64,000 nt of DNA from Carettochelys insculpta (taxonomy: Eukaryota > Chordata > Testudines > Carettochelyidae), in NCBI RefSeq assembly GCF_033958435.1, contig NC_134167.1:6654001-6718000 (forward strand), given 5' to 3'. This document shows positions 23,744 to 33,669 of the stretch, piece by piece (positions within the stretch are counted from its first letter, which is position 1; the number at the start of each line of letters is the position of its first letter). The position numbers were made by a program, and so were the translations under genes. The notes below the pieces were generated by a model. That model saw nothing but the letters and a program-made list of their open reading frames with translations. It was not told where the DNA came from and did no database searches.

Positions 23744-24454
23744 GGCTACGTCTACACGTGCACGCTACATCGAAATAGCTTATTTCGATGTAGTGACATT
23801 GAAATAGTCTATTTCGATGAATAACGTCTACACGTCCTCCAGGGCTGGCAACGTCGACGTTCAACTTCGACGTTGGGCAGCACCACATCGAAATAGGCGC
23901 TGCGAGGGAACGTCTACACGCCAAAGTAGCACACATCGAAATAAGGGTGCCAGGCACAGCTGCAGACAGGGTCACAGGGCGGACTCAACAGCAAGCTGCT
24001 CCCTTAAAGGGCCCCTCCCAGACACAGTTGCACTAAACAACACAAGATCCACAGAGCCGACAACTGGTTGCAGACCCTGTGCATGCAGCATGGATCCCCA
24101 GCTGCCGCAGCAGCAGCCAGAAGCCCTGGGCTAAGGGCTGCTGCACACGGTGACCATAGAGCCCCGCAGGGGCTGGAGAGAGAGCGTCTCTCAACCCCTC
24201 AGCTGATGGCCACCATGGCGGACCCCGCTTTTTCGATGTTGCGGGACGCGGATCACCTACACATGCCCTACTTTGACGTTGAACGTCGAAGTAGGGTGCT
24301 ATTCCCCTCCCCTCATGGGGTTAGCAACTTCGATGTCTCTCCGCCTAACGTCGATTTCAACTTTGAAATAGCGCCCAACACGTGTAGCCGTGACGGGCGC
24401 TATTTCAAAGTTGGCGTCGCTACTTCGAAGTAGCGTGCATGTGTAGACGCGGCC
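23744..24454 (+). mobile_element. internally deleted Harbinger derivative of the A/B family
   Basis: The element is 711 bp with ends GGCTACGTCTACACGTG and, from the other side, GGCCGCGTCTACACATG. Both flanks are AGA (23741-23743 and 24455-24457). The left 400 bp corresponds to the reverse complement of the A/B right end and includes the start of the nuclease gene on plus: ATG at 24090, MDPQLPQQQPEALG then a stop. The right 300 bp corresponds to the reverse complement of the A/B left end. About 4 kb of interior is gone. Both ends are retained, so a full copy could mobilise it in trans. Confidence 0.85.
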
Positions 24455-24476
24455 AGAATGTGCATCTGCCAACTTA

Positions 24477-24889
24477 GGGTGTGTCTATACTTGCATTTCT
24501 CTTTCGAAAGAGGCAAGCAAATGAGGGAAATAGAAAATGCAAATGAGGTGCAGATTTACATCTCTGACACTTCATTTGCATATTCTTATTTTGAAATGTC
24601 TTCTTTTGAAAGAAGAAAACCAGAGTAGACATTGCTCTTTCGAAAGTAAACCCCATCTGTGAAAGAATCCTTCTTCCCTTTTTTAATGGGAAGAATGATT
24701 CTTTTGAAGATGGGGTTTAGTTTTGAAAGAGCAGTGTCTACACTGGTTTTCTTCGATCGAAAGAAGTTATTTTGAAATAAAAATATGCAAATGAGGTGCC
24801 AGATATGTAAATCTCTACCTCATTTGCATTTTCAATTTCCCTCATTTGCATGCCTCTTTCGAAAGAGGAATGCAAGTGTAGATACAGCC
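24477..24889. mobile_element. near-palindromic Harbinger MITE
   Basis: Its 413 bp are almost wholly self-complementary. The left arm begins GGGTGTGTCTATACTTGCA and the right arm, read inversely, GGCTGTATCTACACTTGCA. Both arms contain CTCTTTCGAAAGAGGCA, GCAAATGAGG blocks and an AAACCCCATCT block near the centre. TTA flanks both ends (24474-24476, 24890-24892), a canonical Harbinger 3-bp target. The terminal GGGTGTGTCTA matches element C (58057), the likely source family. Confidence 0.85.
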
Positions 24890-25148
24890 TTATATGAAAG
24901 AGACAATATATCCCAGTGCATCCTTCCCAGTCAACCTGGACTCATGGAAACTGATTCCAAGGAACAGCTTTGGAGTGGGAAGAGATCAGCGTATCTGTGC
25001 ACCAGAGGTTGTAGACATACTGAAACGATGGGCTTGAGATGTGGAACTGCTCCTGTTTATCTCAATAACTTTGAAGGCTAATGTTAAATGTCATCTCTCC
25101 CTCTCCATTTACTGCTAATCAAAGCATAGAAGAAATAAAAGTGAGTAT

Positions 25149-25590
25149 CACAGAATCACAGAAGATTAAGGTGAAAGATACCTCTGAAGGTCATCTAATC
25201 CAACCTTCTGCTCAAAGCTGAACCAACCACAACTAGCTCATCTCAGTCAGGCTGTGTCAAGCCTGGCCTTAAAATCCTGTAAGGATAGAGATTCCACCAC
25301 CTCTCTAGGTAACCCACTCCAGTGCTTCACCACTGTGCTCATGAAATAGTTTTTGTCTAATATCCAACCTAGACCACCCCCACTGCAACTTTTCACCATT
25401 GCTCCTTGTTGTGTCACCCGTCACCCCTGACAACAGCTGGGCTCCATCCTCTTTGTAACTCTATTTCAGGTTGCTGAAGGCTGCTGTCAAATCCCACAAC
25501 ACCCCTCCCCGCCCCTTCTTCTCTTCTGCAGACTAAATAAGCCTATTTACTTGAGCCTCTTATCCTAATCAGGAGCACTCAAGCACATAG
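25149..25590 (-). mobile_element. CR1 LINE 3' fragment
   Basis: Antisense CR1 tail: AGAATCACAGAAGATTAAGG, then GGTCATCTAATCCAACC, GATTCCACCACCTCTCTAGG and so on. These match the same CR1 type as 19017-19355 in reverse. The sequence from 24893 to 25148 before it shows nothing recognisable. Confidence 0.8.
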
Positions 25591-26232
25591 AAAATTCTGC
25601 CATGTCTTTTGAGAGGTGCATTTGGTGCCTCATTTTGGTGTGGGAAGTGTGTCGGGTAGGGGGGAGGGAATTTGTTTGGGGTGGAACTGGGGAGAATGCC
25701 ATTATTTTTATCTCCAATGCCAATTCTGTCTCTCAGATGTGAATGTAAAGCTATGAAACCATCTGTGAAACTACCAGGAAAATTGAAGGACACAGAAGCC
25801 GTGTCTACACATGCATGCTACTTCGAAGTAGCGGCACTAACTTCGAAATAGTGCCCGTCACGGCTACACGCGTCGGGCGCTATTTCGAAGTTAACTTCGA
25901 CGTTAGGCGGCGAGATGTCGAAGTCACTAACCCCATGAGGGGATAGGAATAGCGCCCTACTTCGATGTTCAACGTTGCAGTAGGGACCGTGTAGTCGTTG
26001 CGCGTGCCGCAACGTCGAAATTGCGGGGTCCTCCATGGCGGACATCAGCTGAGGGGTTCAGAGATGCTCTCTCCAGCCCCTCAGCTCAAGGGTGGCCGCA
26101 TGGAGCGGCCCCTTAAAGGTCCCCTCCCCCTCCCTTCCTGTGCAGGAAGCTAAGGGAATGTGCAGGCGGCAGCCCAGACACGCGGCCAGCTTGCACGTTC
26201 CTCAGCCAGCACAGAGAGCCACCCCAGCTGCG

Positions 26233-27136
26233 ATGGCTGCCTGGCAGCCCCCCAGCACCCCCAGGGACCCCCCCCAAGGGGAGCCAGGGCAGCCAGCCCA
26301 GCCAGGCGGGCAGCCAGGCTGGCAAGCGGCAGCGGGGCCCCTCCTGGACGGAGGCCGAGCTGCGGGACCTGCTGGGGCTCTGGAGCGAGGAGGAGGTGCT
26401 CCAGGTAATGGGGAGCAAGAGGCGGAACGCGGATGCGTTCGCTCGGCTGGCCGATGGCCTGGCTGCCCGGGGTCACCCTGCCCGCACTCCGGATCATGTG
26501 AGGAGTAAGGTGAAGGAGCTGCGGCAGGGTTATGCCCAGGCCCGGGATGCAGCCAGCCGATCTGGGGCCGCCCCCGTCACTTGCCCCTTTTACAGGGAGC
26601 TCAGGGACATCCTGGGCCCCCGGCACACCTCCTTCCCTCCGGCCACCCTTGATACTTTGGCCGACGAGCCCCAGCAGGCCCTGCAGCCGGAGTCCGCCCC
26701 GGAGGTAAGCCCCGCACCCCGGGGGCCCCCCCCGGAGCCCACCCCCGGGACATCGCGGCAGGAGGAGGAGGAGGAGGAGGAGGGGGGCTCCTCCTCCGCA
26801 GAATCCGGGCTGAAGATCCTCCTCCTGCCATCCCGGAGCAGCAGCCGGGCCTCCACCCCCCGGGGATCTCCAGACCGTGGGAGTGGACTGACAGGTATGT
26901 ACCCCCCTCCGGTGTACACCCCTGGGCTTGAGGGGCGGGGGGTAATAGATATGTGTCCAGGGCCCCCCACATGCTCACATGGCCATGGCCCCAAGGACAG
27001 CAGGGCCATGTCCCTCACAACAGTGCATCAGCCCCTGCCCCCCACCCCACCCCGCACGACAGTGCCATGCCCCATCCCCGGGGCAGGGGGGAGCGGAACC
27101 TCGAGGGGCCCCTGGGAGGAGGGGGTGGGACACCCC

Positions 27137-27181
<45 letters not shown>

Positions 27182-28371
27182 TGTGATGGAGTGGGGGGAG
27201 TGCAAAAGGGAGACTCAGGCTAGATATGAGCAACAAGAGCCGAATAGCTCCCAGGGGCAAAGGATGATCCTGGGGCTACAGCTGGAGGTGACACCTCTGC
27301 CCTGAACAAAGAGGAGGGAGGAGCCGAGCTGGCTTGGAATTGGGGGGGGGAGGGCGGGGGCCACAGGTAGAGGCTAGGGGAAGGGAGAGCTGGAAGGCAG
27401 CCAGCCTGAGGAGGGGGAAAGCTGCATCCCAGAGGGGCACCCCTTGGGGTCTTCTCCCCAGGACGGGTTGGAAGGACTGTCTCTTCCGACAGCTGGTGCT
27501 GTCACTCCTGGGAGAAACTGGGCATCTGTGGCCTAAGAAACCTCTCCTGCTGTCAGACCCTGCAGAGCGAAGTGAGAGTCGCTCCCACCAGGGGATGGGG
27601 TGCAGGGCAGGGGGACCCCTGAACCCCATCCATCACAGCAGCATCTCCCGGGGACGGGGATGGGGAACCTGCAGCACAGGGCTGGGGGGACAAAGGCCAC
27701 GGCTCGGGGCCCACACTAACGCCTGTCTTCATTCTTCTTCCCCCCCTCCTCTCCTGTGTCCCGCACCTGCACCATCAGAAGAACCGGAAGAGAGCGCCGG
27801 CGAGGCATCAGTGGTCCCGGAGAGCCCTCCGGGGCCATCGCTCCAGGCAAGCCCCTCGGCCGAGGACCGACCGGCCCCACTGCGGGCTAGACGGCGGACC
27901 CCGCGCCACCACCAGCCGACGGCAACGGACCCCCAGCGGCTGGCCATCCACCGTCGGCAGCTGGAGGTTGCGGAGCAGCACCTGCAGCTGCAGGAGCGGG
28001 CGCTGGCCTGGCACCAAGAGGCATGGGGGGCCTACATGGAGACTTTCAACCGCCTGGTGGACTACCTGGCCCCCCATGCTGCGCCGGCCGCCGCAGCGCC
28101 AGACATGCCTGCTCCACCCACCGCACCACCAGCTGCTCCGCCCGTCGCCGTCCCGTCCACCGTCGCCCCGCCACCCACCACCGAGGGCCGGAGTGCTGAG
28201 GGACCCCTGGAGCCAGCTGAGACTCGCCGGGCATATCTTCCGGTCCGGCCCTCCCCGCTCCCGCCAGCCCCGGACAGGGCTGCGGCCGCGGCAGGGCTCC
28301 CGGCCGCCCACGCCCAGTGCCGGACTTTAGGGGCAAGGGGCCCGGGACGTGGCCCCCCCCCTTGTATATAG
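26233..28371 (+). pseudogene. Harbinger Myb/SANT-like (trihelix) protein, copy B, probably frameshifted
   Basis: Exon 1 runs from ATG 26233 to 26894 (donor ACAG then GTATGT, phase 1). Exon 2 ends at TAG 28369-28371. The trihelix reads SWTEAELRDLLGLWSEEEVL, then RSKVKELRQGYAQARDA and FYRELRDILG, without stops from about 26300 to the donor. Compared with copy A, C- and G-runs near 26247-26266 are together two bases short. This puts ATG 26233 out of frame with the domain, and the upstream ATG of copy A is AGG here. The ancestral acceptor CCGCAG reads CCGCAC, but ATCAG just downstream (exon from 27779) keeps the same phase. Exon 2 encodes LEVAEQHLQLQERALAWHQE, a likely coiled coil, then a Pro/Ala-rich tail. 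Homopolymer sequencing error is a real alternative to true inactivation. Confidence 0.75.
27139..27181 (+). repeat. (CAG)n in the intron of the copy B Myb-like gene
   Basis: Around fourteen near-perfect CAG units with one CAA. Longer than the matching tract in copy A. Confidence 0.85.
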
Positions 28372-28724
28372 TTTGAACTTATTATTTTGTGCCCCCCGTT
28401 TGCCCCGTCCCCCCCATGTAAATAGTTCTCCCCTTTATCCTCCCTCGTTTTCTTTTTATTACTGAGCACATTTTTTTCTTACTATTGTTTTATTTGTACA
28501 TATTACTTTGGTTCCACACGTTGTATAAAGTTCATTCTTGTTTTATATATTTATAGTTAAAAAAAAAGTTCTCAAAGAAAAAGCAGTTTAAGTTCAGCCA
28601 CAAGTGCGTGCTGTCATTTGTCCAGGAAAAGTGGGAGGGGGGTGCGGTTGGGTGCTCCATGGTGTGGGCGTTGGGGCAGGAGTGTGGTGGAGGAAGGGGC
28701 GGGCAGTGGGGGGCCTGGCAGAGT

Positions 28725-30091
28725 TCACCCCGCGGCCTCATCATCGAAGTGGGCCCACAGGGCCTCCCGGACCCGGGTCCCTTCGGGGTCCACCTGGCGA
28801 CTGGGGGCAGTGGGTGGCTGCACGTCGGCCCTGCCGGCCTCCACAGCCCAGCCCTGGAAAAAGGCCTCCCCCTTGCTCTCCACCAAATTGTGTAGGGCGC
28901 AGCAGGCACCCACAATCAGGGGGATGTTGTTGGGGCCCGCATCCAGGCGGGTCAGGAGACATCTCCAGCGTCCTTTCAGGCGGCCAAATGAGCTCTCCAC
29001 CACCTGGCGCGCATGGTTCAGGCGCTGGTTGAAGCGCTCCTGGCTAGCGGAGAGATGGCTCGTGTACGGGTGCATGAGCCAGGGCCGGAGGGGGTATGCC
29101 GCATCTGCGATGACGCAGAGGGGCATGGTGGTGTCCCCCAGAGGGATCTCCCGCTGGGGGATGTAGGTCCCCGCCTCCAGCCGGCGGCACAGGCCCGAGT
29201 TCCGGAAAACCCGGGCATCGTGGGTGCTGCCAGGCCAGCCCACGTAAATGTCCTGGAAACGTCCCCAGCTGTCCACCAAGGCCTGGAGGACGACAGAATG
29301 GTAGTCCTTGCGATTCAGGTATCGTCCTCCACTGTGATGCGGGGCGCGGATGGGGATGTGAGTCCCATCCAGAGCCCCGAAGCAGTTGGGCAAGCCCAGG
29401 GTGGCAAAGGCCGCGATGGTGGCATCTGGGTCCCCCAGCCTCACGAGCCTGTGCAGGAGCATGGCGTTGATGGCACGCACAACCTGCAGAGAAAGCACAT
29501 GGGACAGCACCAATGAGGGGTGAGCAGGGTGTGCGTGGCTCTGCCCTGCCCTCCCCCGCCCTCCCCTCCCCTGCCCTCCTCTGCCCGGGCCCCCCTCCCC
29601 TGCCCTGCCCTCCTCCCGTGGGTTCTCTTACCTCCATGAGGACAGCCCCGACGGTGGCCTTGCCGACACCAAACTGCTGGCCCACGGATCGGTAGCTGTC
29701 GGGAGTGGCCAGCTTCCAGACAGCGATGCCGACCTGTTTCTCCACTGGGAGGGCACGCCACATGGCGGTGTCCTGGTGCCCGAGTGTGGGGGTGAGCCAC
29801 TGGCACAGCTCCATAAATGTCTGCCGGCTCATCCTGAAGTTCCTGAGCCAGCGGTCGTCGTCCCACTCCCCAAGCACCAGCCGCTCCCACCAGTTGGTGC
29901 TGGTGGGGTAGCTCCACAGCCGCCGGCGTGTGAGGCGGGGGTGGGGGCGGGGTGCTACAGGGTTGGGGGTTGAGCCCTGCTGCCCTGGGGGCAGCTTCTC
30001 CTCCGGAGTAGCAAGGAGGTGCTCAGCTGCCTCCCGCATGGCATGGATCAGGGCGAGCCCTGCTCCTGCCGGGAGGGCTCGGTGGACCTCT

Positions 30092-30136
<45 letters not shown>

Positions 30137-30144
30137 GGGTCCAT
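28725..30144 (-). CDS. Harbinger DDE nuclease (HARBI1-like transposase), copy B
   Basis: Exon 1 is 30144-29632 (171 codons) and exon 2 is 29483-28725. They join in phase 0 at GAG|GTAAGAG and CTCTGCAG|GTTGTG for 423 codons plus stop. The start is MDP followed by fourteen glutamines, against eight in copy A. The HTH-like segment is YRSVGQQFGVGKATV. Catalytic residues are all present: Asp in GALDGTHI, Asp in GSTHDARVF, Glu in VVESSFGRLKGRW. The C-terminus ends AHFDDEAAG. It lies tail to tail with the Myb-like gene, whose stop is about 350 bp away. No AATAAA is seen at the position used in copy A. The open frame and intact motifs suggest recent insertion. Activity is not shown by sequence alone. 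Confidence 0.9.
30091..30135 (-). repeat. polyglutamine-coding (CTG/CAG)n tract
   Basis: Pure CTG on plus, encoding the N-terminal glutamine run of transposase B. Confidence 0.85.
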
Positions 30145-30476
30145 GACTGCGTCGCCCGGGGTCTGTGTGCCTATGGCTCCTCAGACCGCGTGCTGTGCAG
30201 GCTGAGTGTGTCTGGGAGGGGCCCTTTAAGGGAGCGGCTAGCTGTTGCCCCGGAAGCGCTAGTCTGCCCTGTGACCCTGTCTGCACCTGTGCCTGGCATC
30301 CCTATTTCGATGTGTGCTACTTTGGCATGTAGACGTTTCCTCGCTGCGCCTATTTCGATGTTGGGCTGCGCAACGTCTAAGTTGAACATCGATGTTGCCA
30401 GCCCTGGAGGACGTGTAGACGTTATTCATCGAAATAGCCTATTTCGATGTAGGCTTCACTTGTAGACGTAGCCAGA

Positions 30477-31411
30477 GAGTGCTACCCAAATGGGAATTTG
30501 GCCAGCGCACCAGTGTTACCCATCCCTTCTTTTTTCAAACGTACAAGAGAACCTTGAATGGCTATAAGCAGAGTGGGCTTCACTTTTCAATAAAAGACAG
30601 CAGGTCCAAGAGTGCAATATCCCTCCCCATTCTTCTGCACTATGCTGGACCATAGGCACAGTACTGACCCATAGAGAACTGTGTCTGACCCTGGTTGAAC
30701 ACATTGTCCCAGCAGAAATAAATTACAGTAAAATTAAGCACTTAGCCACTCAAAATTGAGACTCTACAAGCCCATTACCGGTTTACAGCTCCTGCTCATG
30801 TTCTATGTAATGCTCAGCATTCTGCATTTCTTTGAAATTAGTCTCCAAAATAGTAAGTTATTTTGGAAGCTATAGCACAGAATCATTAAAATGTACAAAA
30901 GACTTCATCTCTTGGAAAAAGAAATATACATAGACTGTGGGGAGAAAAAAACAAGCACCAATATAAGAAAATGACAGCCGTTTCCACCTTAACCTCTTCA
31001 GCACTGGTTGCTAAGTAACCATGACACACCGCTGTGTGTTTTCTGCAGAGTCTGGGCTCAAGCCTGACAGTTTGATTAATTCTTCCAAGTATCAAACCTG
31101 CATAGTGAATATTTAAAATACCCAGCATTTATTGAAAAAAACCACTCCGCTATTGTTTATGATTAATACAACATGTTTCATAATTAAACTGCCACATAGA
31201 GGTGGGAAGCAAAAAAATGTTTTCTTATATAAAAGTCTAGGCAGATTACTCACTGGTTTCCACCACCTCTCTGTTATGTTTTTACCCCATGTTAACAGAT
31301 GCATCTTTTCCTCCATGATAGTATGTGCATTTCACTTTGGACTCTATCTACAGGTTTTTAAAGAAACAATGAGAGAAAACTTTTATTGCCGTTCCTCCTA
31401 AGAGCCTATTG
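30477..31411. other. unassigned AT-rich DNA
   Basis: No gene or named repeat seen. Confidence 0.5.
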
Positions 31412-31413
31412 CA

Positions 31414-31694
31414 TGGTCTACACTACTGCTTAAACAGATGTAAATTACACTTTGCACTTGGGTGTGAAAAAGACATCCCCTTCTCCCCAGATGATGTAAG
31501 TTACATTGACATAAGTGCTGTCCCACATGGGTGCTCCACCAGCAGGACAGCATTTCTTGTGGACGCAGCTTCCACCTGTTGCAGAGGTGGAGTAATTATG
31601 CAGACAGGACAGCAGTCTCCCATTGGCATGGCATGTCTTCACCAGATATACTGCAGTGGCACAGCTGCCAATGTAGCACTAGTGTAGACTCACC
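31414..31694. mobile_element. short MITE with GGTCTACACTA-type ends
   Basis: The left end GGTCTACACTACTGCTTA and the reversed right end GGTGAGTCTACACTAGTGCTA are imperfect inverted repeats with the TCTACACTA core shared by many Harbinger-like MITEs. The flanking duplication is unclear. No protein. Confidence 0.55.
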
Positions 31695-31829
31695 CTGTGT
31701 CTCTGCATAAAGACGTCCAGAGAACCAATAAACTTTACCACACTGACCAATGCAAGGCAAAGATGCCAGGCATGTCTCTACAGAGATAGACTGTATCTAT
31801 CTTAGGCCTGGTCTGTTCATACCAACTGT

Positions 31830-32390
31830 CATGAGTGAGAGCCAGGAAAGAGTTAAGCACTTTTAACCAAGCAAAGGGGACGGGATCTTGGGGCCTTGGA
31901 ATATGAGAAGAGCCAGCGGAATGTAGCTAAAGAGATTCAAATCTGAAGACAACACACCTGAGCAGGTCCTTTTGTGGGAGAATCACAAAAGGGCTGTGGG
32001 AGCATGTGGGATGGGGCACATAATTGCCCTGGAAAATACTCCTCCAGGATCATAAAAAAAGCTCAGTAGGAAAAAGTGTTTAGACAGGCACATTTATTAT
32101 TCCTTTTTATGGGTTGAGAACTGCCTTTGAATCTATTATGCTTTGCAAGCACCATAACTAAGTCGCTTCACCCAGGGCTTACAGTCTCTGTGATATAGCA
32201 ATCTGGAAAGGGGGTTTTTGCACTTGAGTGGTGGCAGCTACCAAATGACTCCACAAAAACTGAAGCTCCCAGAGACAGAAAATCCTTCCTGATTCCAAAG
32301 GCAAGGTTTGGCTGTTTTATTAGGCTGGCCAGCCTCCATTAGTGGTACTTGGAGTGCCAGGGTGAGGAATCAGCCAGGACACCAAAGAGT
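31830..32390 (+). repeat. LTR-like interspersed repeat, copy 2
   Basis: Related to 16790-17235 by the block around TTTGCACTTGAGTGGTGGCA (about 32217). Begins near TGTCATGAGTGAGAG. Non-coding. Confidence 0.45.
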
Positions 32391-32811
32391 AACATCAGAC
32401 TTTCAGCTCTTGGCATCAGCGAATATAAATCTATTTAATCATTTACATTTTAAAATTCTTGCATCCTGAAGGATCTCAGACATTTATTGTCTTTTGACCC
32501 CACATTTTCAGACTGCTTTGAGCTCTACAGGTGACAAGCGCTAAAAATTAGCATGAAAGTTTTTGTCTGAATAAGCAGCACACCAAGAGAGTCACACGAA
32601 TCGCTGTAACAGCCGCTTGAAATGCAGCCAGCTTTGGGGTGGAAAATGGTGGCTGCAGACAGCCACATACAGAACAGTGAAGGAGGGAGAATCTTGCATC
32701 CAGCTGAATTTGTGGGAAGAATTTAAGGAGGCAAAATGGAATTTTCCCAAGTTGATGTTTTGACTCTGAAAGAGCTCCATTAATTGTCTTAATATATGGC
32801 AATACACATCT
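32391..32811. other. unassigned DNA
   Basis: No gene or repeat recognised. Confidence 0.45.
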
Positions 32812-32976
32812 CATATGGCTGAAAGGGATCTGGAGAGGTCATAGAGTCTACTTCCCTGGGTCGGACCCAAGCACCCTCCCTTGTGCCCTGATTCCTAAAT
32901 AAGCCCCTCAAGAACAGAGCTCACAACCTTGAGCTTAGCAGGCTAATGCTCAATCTACTAAGCTACCCCTCCTCTA
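32812..32976 (-). mobile_element. tRNA-derived SINE, Cry I-like, minus strand
   Basis: Read on minus it begins GGGGTAGCTTAGTAGATTGA (A box), has GTTGTGAGCTCTG (B-box region), then GAGGGGCTTATTTAGGAATC, and ends in a CR1-like GACTCTATGACCTCTCC tail. It matches the layout of the SINE at 23016 but is more decayed. Confidence 0.7.
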
Positions 32977-32979
32977 GTT

Positions 32980-33665
32980 TTTAATGACAGAGGACACTAA
33001 GAAACCTTGGTTTTATATAGCACCTGAAAGTATTAATATCCTAATTTTTCAATTATATCATATAAGAAATAAGCCAGCATACAGCATGTAATTAATAAAG
33101 TGTCCCTGAGCTAATGATTTTGAAGTGTTCATAGTGCAATTTGAAATGTTCACAATTGCAAATGTTCATATTGCAATTTATTTCCCTTGTTGCTGTAGGT
33201 ATGTGCCCCTTTACTCCTGAACACAGGTGTCAGTTAAAGACTCTTTTCCCCAGATTAATCAATTTTTACATTCTCATATTCCTGCACTGAAGCCTTCGTT
33301 ATTTTATGCTTATGAAGTCACAACCTCTTGCCTTGAATTTGATGGTGACATCCCAGTTGCATCTTATCCCCAAAAAGTCTGCGGCTAGGGCAAGGCTTAC
33401 TGTTGAAAATAGCTATTCAGCCTAGATATTTAACAAGGAGCTCAAATGCATGAGTTCTAGTACACCTCTGATGAGCACACTTTCTCAAAGTCCTTGGAGA
33501 AGCCATTTTAACCTCAGTCTACCTCAGTTTCTCAACCTGTAAATTGGCTTAATACTACTGACTGACATTCCAAGGTTAGGATTTAATTAATAGAAGATGA
33601 ATGGTACTTTATACATTCCTTAATGAATTACTAAATAATATTGACAGTACAGAGCAAGTGAGCAG
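32980..33665. other. unassigned AT-rich DNA
   Basis: No gene. A MIR-like piece is suspected at 33495-33555 (CCTCAGTTTCTCAACCTGTA). Confidence 0.4.
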
Positions 33666-33669
33666 CAAG

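Larger units (their letters stand above)
25797..30473 (-). mobile_element. PIF/Harbinger DNA transposon, copy B
   Basis: The element is 4677 bp. The left end is AGCCGTGTCTACACATG and the right end, read inversely, is GGCTACGTCTACAAGTG. The flanks are AGA on both sides (25794-25796 and 30474-30476). Gene content, order, intron sites and subterminal repeats match copy A throughout. The two copies differ by scattered substitutions, short indels and repeat-tract lengths. Of the three large copies it is the best preserved. Confidence 0.9.

Noticed and set aside
27334..28371. A single 345-codon plus-strand frame across the Myb-like gene region
   Set aside because: Its first part reads through the intron upstream of exon 2. 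The homologous parts in copies A and C begin only after the acceptor.
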